DNA from: G963674685 sp963674685 | GTDB taxonomy: Bacteria > Lernaellota > Lernaellaia > JACKCT01 | Length of the DNA stretch: 64,000 nt | Direction of reading: 5' to 3' | Assembly (NCBI GenBank): GCA_963674685.2 | Contig: CAXXWT010000003.1 | Span: forward strand, 372,001-436,000 | Shown: positions 32,371 to 41,709 of the stretch, piece after piece | How positions within the stretch are numbered: position 1 is the stretch's first letter | How the letters are laid out: every line of letters starts with the position of its first letter | Made by a program: the position numbers and the translations under genes | The notes under the pieces: model-generated | The model's database searches: none | The model's input: only the letters and a program-made list of their open reading frames with translations | What the model was told of the DNA's origin: nothing

Positions 32371-33813
32371 GTGGCGAATTCGGAAAGAGAATCGAAGTGG
32401 GATTATCCCAACTTGCGTAAAAAAAGAACGATTCTTGTCAGTATCGGTTTTCGAATTCTCCTGCTTTTCATCCTGTGGCTGGCGCTGACGCTGCCCGTCA
32501 ATCCGGGTTGGCGCATCGGCGGCAGCAAGGCTTTTCACATCGTCGCGGCGCTCATCCTGTTCGGATATATCGCCGCCTTCATAAAGCTCCGCGCTTCAAA
32601 TCGTTTCTTGCTGTTCTTCGGCCTTATCAATATTCTCGAACTGCTGGCCATGACGTTCCTCGTCTGGGCGACCGGGGGAATCATCAGCCCCTTCGCCATT
32701 TTGTATCTGCTTTTGATTACGGGGACGCTGTTTCTATGGAACTTGAGAATTACTCTGGTCGCCAGCCTTTCCGGGATTGCCTTTTATGGCGTGCTGATTC
32801 TTTTTATGAGCCGGGGATACATTCCCGCCGTTCCGGCATTCAAATACGCGGGAAATGAAATCCCGCTGTACGAAAACGGCACTTTCATGGCCAGCATGAT
32901 TTTCGTCTTCGGCCTGTTTGCCATCTATACCGTGGCCCTGAATATATTTCTGTTTCGGCTCCTGCGCACGCAACACGAACAAATCGGAAAACAATCGAGC
33001 AAGCTGGAAGATGCCACGCAGGCTTTGATCACCAGTTTTCACGACATGGAGTCCATGTCCGATCGCCTGAAAATAGCCAGGCAAAACGCCGACAGCGCCA
33101 GGCAGACGCTCATGAAACTGGAGAAAGTGGCTTCTTTGGGACAAATGGCGTCGGGGATCATCAACGAATTCGGGAGCCCATTGTCCAGCATCATCTCCGA
33201 TACGGAACTGATGCTCATGGTTAAGGACATGCCTTCGGAAACGAAGCTGCGCGAGACCTTCAAACGCACTTTGACAAACGCCACGCGGATTAAAACCCTG
33301 ATGCAAAACCTCAAGGAATCCATAAAACCCGCGGATGGTTTGCAGACGGAGATTTTCGATCTCAACACGCTGGTGATGCGCGTGACCTCCCTGAAGACCC
33401 ATGAAATGAAAAAGCACGGAATCGAGTTCCGGGCAAACTGTGATTCGGCGAATCCCAAGATTTTCGGGGTTCAGTCCCAGATAGAGCAGGTTATTGTCAG
33501 TTTGCTTTCAAACGCGGAAAACGCCTGCCTCGATAAAGGGGGCAAGATCGTCATCAAGACGGGCGCCAGGGACAACAGCGTTTACCTGAAAGTCACCGAT
33601 ACCGGCTATGGAATCCAAAAACACGATCTATCCCGGATTTTCGAACCCTTCTACACAACGCACAACGATGAAAACCACGTTGGTCTGGGACTGTACCTCG
33701 TCGCAAACATCGTCGATGCGCACCAAGGACATATCCTCCTGGAATCGGAGCCCGGCGTAAAAACCACATTTACCGTCGTGTTCCCGGAAGCTCCCGCCAA
33801 GGCTCCGAAATGA
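32371..33813 (+). CDS. Membrane sensor kinase with Asn in place of the phospho-accepting His
   Basis: A 480-residue protein starting at GTG. About six membrane helices (24-200), a coiled linker (~200-250), a HisKA-like dimerisation helix, then a HATPase domain with SNAENA (N box), DTGYGI and GLGLYLVANIVDAHQG. The usual H-box A-H-E-x-x-N-P is here SLGQMASGIINEFGSPLSSI: residue 265 is Asn (codon AAC, 33163-33165). Normal autophosphorylation is therefore not expected. Its TGA overlaps the polA start (ATGA), so the two genes are translationally coupled. No response regulator is nearby. Confidence 0.88.
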   Translation: MANSERESKWDYPNLRKKRTILVSIGFRILLLFILWLALTLPVNPGWRIGGSKAFHIVAALILFGYIAAFIKLRASNRFLLFFGLINILELLAMTFLVWATGGIISPFAILYLLLITGTLFLWNLRITLVASLSGIAFYGVLILFMSRGYIPAVPAFKYAGNEIPLYENGTFMASMIFVFGLFAIYTVALNIFLFRLLRTQHEQIGKQSSKLEDATQALITSFHDMESMSDRLKIARQNADSARQTLMKLEKVASLGQMASGIINEFGSPLSSIISDTELMLMVKDMPSETKLRETFKRTLTNATRIKTLMQNLKESIKPADGLQTEIFDLNTLVMRVTSLKTHEMKKHGIEFRANCDSANPKIFGVQSQIEQVIVSLLSNAENACLDKGGKIVIKTGARDNSVYLKVTDTGYGIQKHDLSRIFEPFYTTHNDENHVGLGLYLVANIVDAHQGHILLESEPGVKTTFTVVFPEAPAKAPK

Positions 33814-36494
33814 GCAAACATTTCGTTCTCATCGACGGCTCGAACTTCATTTTTCGGGCATTTTTCGCCATACGCAGTCTCTCCACGTCCTCGGGTATAC
33901 CCACGAACGCCGTCATGGGTTTCGCGAAGATGATTCAAAAGCTGTTGCGGCAGGAAAAACCCAGCCACGTGGCCGTGGTGCTCGATACGAAGCAGCCCAC
34001 ATTCCGGCACGAGATTTTTCCGCAATACAAGGCCAACCGCGATGAGCCGCCGGAAGACCTGATCCCGCAGTTCGACCTGATCCGCCGCCTGATCGACGCC
34101 TTCAACTGGAAGCGCATCGAGATGCCCGGTTTCGAAGCGGACGACATCATCGGCACGCTGGCCGACAGGGCCGCCGAGGACGGCTTCGAAGTGGCTATCG
34201 TCTCGTCCGACAAAGACTTGCTGCAACTGCTGGGGCCGCATGTGCGCGTTCTGGATACGATGAAAGATAAGTGGACCGGCCACGAAGATCTCGTCGAGAG
34301 ATTCGGCGGCGGTCCCGAACGCGTGGTGGATGTTCTGGCTCTGGCCGGCGACAAATCCGACAATGTGCCGGGGGTGCCGGGAGTCGGTGAAAAAACAGCC
34401 GTCAAACTGCTGAACGAGTACGGTTCCCTTGAGGTCGTTTTGGAAAACGCGGAAAAGATCAAAGGCAAGCTGGGCGAGAAGGTCGCCGCCAATAAAGATC
34501 AGGCGCTGCTTTCGAAGAGGCTCGTATCCATCAAGCGCGACATCGATTTGAATATGTCCCTCGATGAGTTTCGCGTCGCCGAACCGAACTGGGATGCGCT
34601 GACCGAGCTTTTGACCGCGCTGGAAATGGCCCGCCTGCTGGCGGACATCAAAGCGGATCCCGCCGCGCGCATTCCCGAATGCGATATCAGGCGCGACGGT
34701 TATGAATTGATTCTTGACGAAAAGAAGCTCGACGAGTTGGTTAAGGAACTGGAAGCGGCCGGGGAAATCAGCCTGGATCTGGAAACGACCAGCAAAAGTC
34801 CCATGTCGGCGCGCATTGTGGGACTGTCTTTTTGTTGCGACGACGAAAAGGCGTATTACATTCCCGTCGCGCACGAATATCTGGGCGCGCCGAAGCAGAT
34901 TACCCTGGAAAGGGCCCTTGAAAAACTAAAATCCGTCCTGGAAAACGATAAGATCCGCAAAATCGGGCAGAACATCAAGTACGACTGGATTGTTTTGCGC
35001 AACCACGGCGCGGATATCAAAGGAGTCGCCTTCGATACGATGATCGGCGATTACCTGCTCAATCCGGAATCCGGCGGGCATAACCTCGACGCCATGGCCC
35101 TGCGCTGGCTGAATCATCAGAACATCGCGTATTCAGAAGTGGCGGGCAAGGGCAAGCAAGCAAGAAATTTCGCCCAGGTGACCGTGGAAAGCGCCAAGGA
35201 TTACGCGGCGGAAGACGCGCACGTGACGCGCGCGATCTACAAAATCCTGAAGCCGATGATCGTGGAAAAGAAGCTCGATGATCTGATGAACAATATCGAG
35301 ATTCCCCTGGTTGAGGTGCTGGTCGAGATGGAGCGGACAGGCGTTTTTATCGACCGGGATCATTTCGCAGTACTGTCGCGGGAGGCCGGACAAAAGCTCG
35401 GGGAAATCGAAACGAAAATCTATGACGAAGCCGGCGCGGAATTCAATCTCAACAGTCCGGCGCAGGTCAGCGAAATTCTTTTCGACAAATTGAATCTGCC
35501 CAAGGGTAAAAAAACAAAGACGGGATACTCGACGGATGTGACGGTTCTGGAAAAACTCGCCTCCAAGCATCCCGTGCCCAAAATGCTTTTGGAATACCGG
35601 GCCTTTCACAAGCTTAAAAGCACGTATATCGACGCCCTGCCGCAAGTCCTGCACCCGGAAACGGGGCGGCTTCATACGAGTTACAACCAGGCCGTGACCG
35701 CCACCGGCCGCCTGTCTTCCTCGGATCCGAATCTGCAAAACATCCCCATACGCAGCGCCGAAGGACGGCGCATCCGTGAAGGATTTACGGCGCCGCCGGG
35801 ATGCGTGCTGCTGTCGGCGGATTACTCCCAGGTGGAACTGCGTATCCTGGCGCATCTGGCCCGGGACGAGGCCATGATCCGGGCGTTTCAAAGCGACGCG
35901 GACATCCATTCCGCCACAGCCTCGCAGGTCTTCGGCGTGCTGCCCGGCATGGTGTCGCCGGAAATGCGCCGGCAGGCCAAGGCCGTTAATTTCGGCATCA
36001 TTTACGGCATGAGCGCTTTTCGGCTCGGGCGGGATCTGGAGATCGGCGTCAAAAAGGCGCAGGAATTTATCGACACGTATTTCGCGCGCTTTTCCGGTGT
36101 GAAAAAATTTATCGAAGCGACGATTCAAGAAGCGAGGGAAAAGGGATACGTGACCACGCTGATGGGCCGTCGAAGGGCCATTCCCGAGCTTCAATCCAGC
36201 GACAGGAACCTGCAGGGATTCGGCGAACGCTCCGCCGTCAACACGCCGATTCAGGGAACCGCGGCGGATATCATCAAGATCGCCATGATCAGGCTTCATG
36301 AGCGCATCGAAAAGGAAAAACTGCCCATGGCCATGATTCTGCAAGTGCATGACGAACTGGTTTTCGAAATCGCCGAGGACGCCGTGGAGGCAATGAAGCC
36401 CGTTATCGCCGACGCCATGGAAGGAGTCATCGCTCTGGACGCCCCGCTCAAGATCGACGTCGGCGTGGGACCAAACTGGGCCGAGGCCCATTGA
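33810..36494 (+). CDS. polA: DNA polymerase I
   Basis: An 894-residue repair and Okazaki-fragment polymerase with all three domains. The 5'-nuclease domain (1-~290) has LIDGSNFIFRAFFA, GFEADDIIGTLA and SSDKDLLQLL. The 3'-5' exonuclease (~300-490) has SLDLETTSKS, GQNIKYDWIVL and YAAEDAHVTRAIY, so all acidic exo residues are kept. The polymerase (~500-894) has motif A DYSQVELRILAHL, motif B RRQAKAVNFGIIYGMS and motif C QVHDELVF. It starts inside the sensor gene's stop codon. Confidence 0.97.
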   Translation: MSKHFVLIDGSNFIFRAFFAIRSLSTSSGIPTNAVMGFAKMIQKLLRQEKPSHVAVVLDTKQPTFRHEIFPQYKANRDEPPEDLIPQFDLIRRLIDAFNWKRIEMPGFEADDIIGTLADRAAEDGFEVAIVSSDKDLLQLLGPHVRVLDTMKDKWTGHEDLVERFGGGPERVVDVLALAGDKSDNVPGVPGVGEKTAVKLLNEYGSLEVVLENAEKIKGKLGEKVAANKDQALLSKRLVSIKRDIDLNMSLDEFRVAEPNWDALTELLTALEMARLLADIKADPAARIPECDIRRDGYELILDEKKLDELVKELEAAGEISLDLETTSKSPMSARIVGLSFCCDDEKAYYIPVAHEYLGAPKQITLERALEKLKSVLENDKIRKIGQNIKYDWIVLRNHGADIKGVAFDTMIGDYLLNPESGGHNLDAMALRWLNHQNIAYSEVAGKGKQARNFAQVTVESAKDYAAEDAHVTRAIYKILKPMIVEKKLDDLMNNIEIPLVEVLVEMERTGVFIDRDHFAVLSREAGQKLGEIETKIYDEAGAEFNLNSPAQVSEILFDKLNLPKGKKTKTGYSTDVTVLEKLASKHPVPKMLLEYRAFHKLKSTYIDALPQVLHPETGRLHTSYNQAVTATGRLSSSDPNLQNIPIRSAEGRRIREGFTAPPGCVLLSADYSQVELRILAHLARDEAMIRAFQSDADIHSATASQVFGVLPGMVSPEMRRQAKAVNFGIIYGMSAFRLGRDLEIGVKKAQEFIDTYFARFSGVKKFIEATIQEAREKGYVTTLMGRRRAIPELQSSDRNLQGFGERSAVNTPIQGTAADIIKIAMIRLHERIEKEKLPMAMILQVHDELVFEIAEDAVEAMKPVIADAMEGVIALDAPLKIDVGVGPNWAEAH

Positions 36495-36516
36495 TCGGTC
36501 CGATACGTCAGGTAAA

Positions 36517-37302
36517 ATGCGACGCCATCCGACAAAGATAATTCTTTCATTAGCGCTCGCGGCGGCAACCGCCGGGATATGCTTGTCCGCTTTTGCCGCC
36601 GGCGATAGCGCATCTTCGAAAAACGAAGACAGAATCGTCGGCGTGCAAAGAATCGTCGACGGGGATACGATCATAGTGCGTGGCGGGGAAAGGATCCGTT
36701 ATATTGGAATCGATACACCGGAAATCGGTGAGCCTTTCTACGCAAAAGCAACCAATGCCAACAAGGAACTGATCGGCGATAAGGCCGTTATCGTCAAAAG
36801 ATGCTCTTTGCGTCCGAAGGACAAACACGGACGCACGCTGGCCTTTGTATATGCCGGTGACGCCGACATATCCTTGGAACTGCTTCGGCGCGGGCTGGGA
36901 CGTGTATTTACCGATTCAACATGTTTGCTTTCCGATAAATCTTTTTTGTATTGGAAAGCATCAAGGCAGGCGTATCAGGACGCGCGGGGCATCTGGAAAA
37001 CGCGGCGGGGAAAGATCTATAAGCCGCAAAATACGAACAAGTTAATCGGACGCCATGCGTTGGTGCGCGGGATCGTCAAAAACGTTCACATCGGCGAAAA
37101 GGCTGTTCATATTAATTTTACTGAAAACTGGAGAAAGGATTTTTCCGCCACCATATTCAAAGATGTTGTGGGATTATTCGAATCCGCCGGCATTCATGCT
37201 GACGAGACGCTGACGAATAAAGAAATCATTATATTCGGTTATATCGGGAGGCATTTCGGCCCGAATATGGTGCTTCATTCTCCCGCGCAGATTTCCTTCT
37301 GA
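36517..37302 (+). CDS. Secreted staphylococcal-nuclease-like protein
   Basis: A 261-residue protein with a signal peptide (LSLALAAATAGICLSAFAA) followed by a thermonuclease (SNase) domain at ~40-175. It shows VQRIVDGDTIIVRGGERIRY and IGIDTPE with the Ca-binding acids, DKHGRTLAFVY with a catalytic Arg, and LLRRGLGRVF. The C-terminal ~85 residues look like an OB-type extra domain (HALVRGIVKNVHIGEKAVHI), often seen after such nucleases. It acts outside the cytoplasm on DNA or RNA. It lies 20 bases after polA and could be co-transcribed. Confidence 0.88.
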   Translation: MRRHPTKIILSLALAAATAGICLSAFAAGDSASSKNEDRIVGVQRIVDGDTIIVRGGERIRYIGIDTPEIGEPFYAKATNANKELIGDKAVIVKRCSLRPKDKHGRTLAFVYAGDADISLELLRRGLGRVFTDSTCLLSDKSFLYWKASRQAYQDARGIWKTRRGKIYKPQNTNKLIGRHALVRGIVKNVHIGEKAVHINFTENWRKDFSATIFKDVVGLFESAGIHADETLTNKEIIIFGYIGRHFGPNMVLHSPAQISF

Positions 37303-37477
37303 ATCTCAAGTAGGACGGCGAAGTGAATAATGTGAAATATGAAGCAAAAGCAATATTATCCGCGATATCTGAAATATGTATGACGGGTGGATATATGATG
37401 GATCTGGACCAAAGACCTATCGGCGCCGGCTGAGATATGGGCGCGGACGAGAGTTAGTAACAGCAAACAGATTTCGG

Positions 37478-38596
37478 CTATTCGCCTGAAAGTTTTTCAC
37501 CGGAATCGACGGTTTCATCGCCGAGTTCGTCGACATCTTCATCGATGCCCTCGATGGGAGGATCGCCAGGACGCCAGACTTTCCTTTTGGAAATCTGCGC
37601 GTAGATAAGCAGCGCAACGCCCAGGGTGAAAATGACGAGGCTGATGAACTGGCTCGTCGAGAAATTTCCGACCGTTCCGCGAAGCTGGTCGCCGCGCGCC
37701 AGTTCAATCGAATAGCGAAACACCGAATACATGATGAACATGATGCCGGTGGACTGGCCGACGTATTTTCTGCGCGGCCTGAACCAGAGCAATGTAAAGC
37801 AGATCGTCAGCGCCGCCAGGGCCTCGTATAGCTCCGTCGGGTGCAGGAAAGCCTCGGCTCCGTAGAACTTCGATCCATGTTGCGTGAGCGGGAAGCGGAC
37901 GCCCCACGGCAGCGTGGTCGGCGCGCCGTAGCAGCAGCCGTTCAGGTAGCAGCCGAATGCCCGGTGGATGGCCAGGCCCAGGCCGAAATACGGGGACATG
38001 AGGTCGGGGTAGGGCAGGAAGCGCTGCCTTTTGACTCCCCAGATATAGATCATTGTGGCGATAAAACTGCCGATGAAACCGCCGTAAAATACCAGGCCGC
38101 CTTCCCAGAACTTAATCAGGTCCAGCGGCTCTTCCATGTACTTGCTCCACTGCGTGATGACGAAGAGCATACGCCCGCCGATCAGCGTGCCGAGGATCAC
38201 GAATATGCATGTGTTGACGACGGTTTTGGGATTCAGGCCTTCTTTGGATGCGCGCCGGTTCAACAAAGCGATGTTGACGGCGAAACCCGACGCCATGGCC
38301 ACGCCGTAGGTTCGGATGGGGTAAACGCCGCGCCCGCCTTTGAAGTACGTCAGGGCGAGATCCCAGTTGATATGAAACGCCGGTTCGGTCACGAATACTT
38401 TGTTGACATAGGCGACCATGTACACGATCCAGCCCAGCAATGCGCCGATGATAATCGTTAAAAAGCCGCTGATGACAAGCGCCCGCGTGGTTCGGATGGC
38501 TCGTTCGCGCCAGAAAAAGACAAACAAAAAAGCCAGGGCCAATCCCAGAAGGGCCGCGGCCTGGCTGTCTTTGAGTTCCAGAAATATCGGATGCAA
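37478..38596 (-). CDS. lgt: Prolipoprotein diacylglyceryl transferase
   Basis: A 372-residue membrane enzyme that adds diacylglycerol to the lipobox Cys of prolipoproteins, the first step for the lipoproteins seen in this window. Family signatures: FYGGFIGSFIATMIYIWG, LGLAIHRAFGCYLNGCCYGA with the catalytic region, and HPTELYEALAALTICFTLLW. The N-terminal ~75 residues (two membrane helices) and an acidic C-terminal tail (GIDEDVDELGDE) extend the usual ~280-residue core. It converges with the nuclease gene; the 175 bases between hold no gene. Confidence 0.95.
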   Translation of the reverse strand: MHPIFLELKDSQAAALLGLALAFLFVFFWRERAIRTTRALVISGFLTIIIGALLGWIVYMVAYVNKVFVTEPAFHINWDLALTYFKGGRGVYPIRTYGVAMASGFAVNIALLNRRASKEGLNPKTVVNTCIFVILGTLIGGRMLFVITQWSKYMEEPLDLIKFWEGGLVFYGGFIGSFIATMIYIWGVKRQRFLPYPDLMSPYFGLGLAIHRAFGCYLNGCCYGAPTTLPWGVRFPLTQHGSKFYGAEAFLHPTELYEALAALTICFTLLWFRPRRKYVGQSTGIMFIMYSVFRYSIELARGDQLRGTVGNFSTSQFISLVIFTLGVALLIYAQISKRKVWRPGDPPIEGIDEDVDELGDETVDSGEKLSGE

Positions 38597-38847
38597 AACT
38601 TAACGCTCCTTGTGAATACGACCGGCGAAAAGAAAGAAACCACCGTTATAAAAAGCTGATTCTCATTTCCTCGCGCACATAGTTCATAAACTACCACAAA
38701 GCTTTGTCAATAGGGGGGCGCGCCTATGGCGACGTGAGATTGAATTTTTGTGAAAATTCGGCGGATATATCCAAACTCCTTGGCGATTGGGCGATTCGTG
38801 TGCTAATAAAAAGGGTCGGGTCGTAAAATCCCCTAATATGAGCGGGC

Positions 38848-39780
38848 ATGATGGATAAGGAACTTATTCTCAGCATAAAAAGACGCCTGGAGAGACTGAG
38901 GCGGGATCCGCACCAGAAAGTGCAGGCCCAGCTTGCCGACGGCTACCGCCTCGTGGGTCTCGTGGACGACGCCATCGACACATGCGAGCAGGGCCTGGAT
39001 TTACATCCGAGTTATCTGCTGTGCCGTGAAGTGCTGGGGAAAATCCTGCTGCGCCTGGGCCGTCTCGATGAAGCCAAGGAACAGTTGGAATATGTCCGTG
39101 AATTCGTGGAAAAGGACACGGAGCTAAACCGGGCGCTGGCCAAACTCTACATGCAGGCCAACGAATTGGATTCGGCCCGGCCCCTGGTCGAATACGTCGT
39201 CGACCGCGATCCCTTTGATTTTGAAATACGGGCGCTGTTATCTACGCTGGACGGCCTGGATGATGCCGAGGATGAGGAAACGGCCGGCGACGTGCCCGAG
39301 GGCGTGGATATTTTCAGTACTTCGGCGGGCAACCTCGTTTTCGATCTGGAATCCATCGTCAAAGGGAAAAACGAGAAACTCCCTTCACGCGAGGACGTTA
39401 TCGCCGCGACGGATTTGATGCTGGACGGCATCGAGAATTTCGAGGATGAAATCGATTCCCAGGCCAACTCCATCATGCAGCATTTCATTTCCATGCAAAA
39501 ACCTACGGAAATTTCCAAGCGGCCCCAAAAGACGCGGCGCAAAAGCACCCTGGATATCGGCGACATGGGAGAAAAGCAGCTCAAAGGCGCCGCCGCCACG
39601 GCGCAACTGCATATGGAAATCGCCTTGATGGAAGAGGCGATTCACCTCGCCCGGCAGATTTTTGAGGAGCAAAACGATCCGCTGATAAACGAACTCGCCG
39701 ATAGGCTCATGGATGCTTTGCGCAAGAAGGAAAGCGACCTGGACAGCCTGGAAGAGCAGCAGCTTTTCGTCGGTTTTTAA
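38848..39780 (+). CDS. Tetratricopeptide-repeat protein
   Basis: A 310-residue soluble protein. Residues ~20-130 form three TPR-like helical pairs (AQLADGYRLVGLVDDAIDTC, LGKILLRLGRLDEAKEQLEY, LAKLYMQANELDSARPLVEY). The acidic middle and a helical C-terminus (LHMEIALMEEAIHLARQIFE) may add a further repeat. It has no signal peptide. Such proteins act as scaffolds; no partner can be named. It starts at ATG 38848, with an overlapping alternative at the next Met. Confidence 0.8.
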   Translation: MMDKELILSIKRRLERLRRDPHQKVQAQLADGYRLVGLVDDAIDTCEQGLDLHPSYLLCREVLGKILLRLGRLDEAKEQLEYVREFVEKDTELNRALAKLYMQANELDSARPLVEYVVDRDPFDFEIRALLSTLDGLDDAEDEETAGDVPEGVDIFSTSAGNLVFDLESIVKGKNEKLPSREDVIAATDLMLDGIENFEDEIDSQANSIMQHFISMQKPTEISKRPQKTRRKSTLDIGDMGEKQLKGAAATAQLHMEIALMEEAIHLARQIFEEQNDPLINELADRLMDALRKKESDLDSLEEQQLFVGF

Positions 39781-40121
39781 ATCCAGGATTTCATCTCCGC
39801 GCTTGCTGCCGGAGAATCACGAACCTGCAATATTGAAGCACCCGCAAGCGCTTGCGGCCGAGCGCTTTTTGCGCAAAATCCCCTGTGCTTTGCCATCCAT
39901 AATAATTCAAATCAGATACTGACATCATCACTTCATTCGGCTTACTTGATGAGAGCAACCTTTTACACTCCGGTCATTTCAAACGAAATTTGACGTTTGT
40001 TAAAACTCCGTATTCGTAAAAATCTTTTTTGATGAAAGTGATGAAGCGGCGTCACGAAACACACATCTATTCGCCGCTGCAAATTTCTTTGAAAATCCTC
40101 GTAGAAAACCCACCGCCATGC
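39781..40121. other. Intergenic stretch without a supported gene
   Basis: I see no coding frame with gene-like composition. The only structure is a perfect 16-base palindrome, CCGCAAGCGCTTGCGG (39842-39857), 60 bases after the TPR gene. It could stall or terminate transcription but has no T-run. Confidence 0.5.
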
Positions 40122-40149
40122 TTGACAAGGTAAACGCAAAAAGTATAGT
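40122..40149 (+). promoter_or_regulatory. Strong promoter of tRNA-Asn
   Basis: TTGACA (40122-40127), 16-base spacer, TATAGT (40144-40149), about 78 bases before the tRNA. The following GC-rich discriminator (ACGCCC) is typical of stable-RNA promoters. Confidence 0.75.
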
Positions 40150-40226
40150 ACGCCCTTTGCCGCGCAAGCGATTCGTTTGCGGCGCCGGCCGCATCGCACC
40201 ATGTTCGGCGCGTGAAATTTGAATAA

Positions 40227-40302
40227 TCCTGAGTAGCTCAATCGGTAGAGCGGGTGGCTGTTAACCACTAGGTTGGGGGTTCGAGTCCCTCCTCAGGAGC
40301 CA
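40227..40302 (+). tRNA. tRNA-Asn (GUU)
   Basis: Seventy-six bases with encoded CCA. Acceptor TCCTGAG / CTCAGGA, anticodon loop CTGTTAA (GUU), T-arm GGGGG-TTCGAGT-CCCTC. The accessory region with defence and phage genes begins directly at its 3' end, which makes it a likely integration site. Confidence 0.96.
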
Positions 40303-40340
40303 ATAAAAGACGTGGCAAAATTCCGCGCCAAAAGGTTAAC

Positions 40341-40382
40341 AGAAGCCCCGTGGGATTCAATCTCGCGGGGCTTCGCCTTTTT
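40341..40382 (+). terminator. Terminator after tRNA-Asn
   Basis: GAAGCCCCG ... CGGGGCTTC stem, then GCCTTTTTC. Confidence 0.8.
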
Positions 40383-40389
40383 CGTAAAG

Positions 40390-40834
40390 AAATTCAAGAG
40401 GTTCGGATCCGGGTGTTTTTGCTCACCAGATTATTTGGACTCTCTGTTTTCAAACTGAGAATTTGTCTCTGGCCCCTTCCGCCCCATTTTCTCTCAAAAC
40501 GGCCGATTTCAGAGTGAGAGAGCGGTCGAGAGTGGGAAAAGTGGTTAACACAAAATAACTTAACAAAATATAATTGTCGTTCTATTTCAACTACTTAGAT
40601 TGTTAACCAAGATTTTCGGGCCATATAGTCACAGCGCGCCACTGGCCCCATGCGATGGGAATATCGTTTTCCAGGGCGTGTTGCTCTCTTTTTGTGCCTG
40701 ATCATTTTGGCTCTGATTCAGCGTGACATTTCAGCGTGAAAAGTTGACCCGCAGGACTACTTGGGCTAAAGTAACAACACTTGACGAGGCAGCACCACAT
40801 GTACTAGTCGAACCATACGAAGGAGATCTCCGTT
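40390..40834. other. Gene-poor island border with a possible coding remnant
   Basis: The stretch is A+T-richer than the flanks. On the minus strand around 40,610-40,710 a short frame reads QHALENDIPIAWGQWRAVTI then WPENLG and a stop, which looks like the C-terminus of a lost gene; an in-frame TGA lies about 14 codons upstream. No integrase is visible. An AAGGAG site (40819) belongs to the next gene. Confidence 0.35.
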
Positions 40835-41695
40835 GTGATTGAACGCCAACGGATAACTTTAGATATCATTTCCCGTGCGCGAGGGAAGCTAACGCGCACG
40901 CAGCTGATGAAGTGGCTTTTTCTGTTAAAGGAAGAGACTGCCATCGGGAAATCCCCTTCTTTCTACGAGTTTGTTCCATATAAGTACGGCCCCTTTTCAT
41001 TTCTGGCTTACAAAGAACTGGCGACGCTATGCAACTCTGGTTTGGTCCACGAAAATAGTCTTTCGATTCCGCAGGAAACGTACCAAAAGGTCCGCTCTGA
41101 GACGGATAAACTTTCTGCGAGCGTAAAGACCGCGATTGGTAAAATATTCATTCATTATGGGTCGACCTCCCGTGAACAACTAGTGGAGGATGTTTATCGC
41201 CGATATCCGTGGTACACGGTCCGAAGCGAGATTGACATCAGAGCGGAAATTCCAAAGGCTAAAAGAGCAGTGTTCACGATAGGCTATGAAGGACGGTCTG
41301 TAGATGGAATGTTGGACCATTTATTGAAAAACGGTGTTCTCCAATTAATTGATGTTCGCAAAAACGCACTCTCGCGCAAATATGGTTTCGCGGAAAAGAC
41401 TCTCCGGAAGCACTGTGAAAGTGTTGGTATTAAATACGTTCACCTGCCGTCTCTTGGAATTCCATCTTCATTAAGAACAGATATTGATAGCGAAGAGGCT
41501 TACCAAAAACTGTTCGACACATATGAACAAGACATCCTTCCGACCGCTGATGAAGGCATCCACGAAGCCGCGCAATTGTCCGGAGATTTACCTTCTGCCT
41601 TGATGTGCTTTGAAAAAGACCCCCACTTTTGTCATCGTGGCCGTTTGGTCAATTACGTTGCGGATGCTGCGGGCCTGCCAGTAAAGCATATTTAA
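40835..41695 (+). CDS. DUF488 protein with an N-terminal helical (Panacea-like) domain
   Basis: A 286-residue protein starting at GTG behind AAGGAG. The N-terminal ~140 residues (TRTQLMKWLFLLKEETAIGK, FVPYKYGPFSFLAYKELATL) resemble the SocA/Panacea type of small helical domain. Residues ~148-280 are DUF488: FTIGYEGRSVDGMLDHLL, LIDVRKNALSRKYGFAEKTL, and a late CFEKDPHFCHRGRLV with the conserved Cys-x5-His-Cys-His region. The biochemical role of DUF488 is unknown. It lies 14 bases before the next gene in the same direction. Confidence 0.75.
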   Translation: MIERQRITLDIISRARGKLTRTQLMKWLFLLKEETAIGKSPSFYEFVPYKYGPFSFLAYKELATLCNSGLVHENSLSIPQETYQKVRSETDKLSASVKTAIGKIFIHYGSTSREQLVEDVYRRYPWYTVRSEIDIRAEIPKAKRAVFTIGYEGRSVDGMLDHLLKNGVLQLIDVRKNALSRKYGFAEKTLRKHCESVGIKYVHLPSLGIPSSLRTDIDSEEAYQKLFDTYEQDILPTADEGIHEAAQLSGDLPSALMCFEKDPHFCHRGRLVNYVADAAGLPVKHI

Positions 41696-41709
41696 AAACG
41701 GGGGTAAGA

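Noticed and set aside
35133..36674. Minus-strand 513-codon frame opposite polA
   Set aside because: Antisense shadow of the polymerase domain; no ribosome site, and the frame runs into the start region of the nuclease gene.
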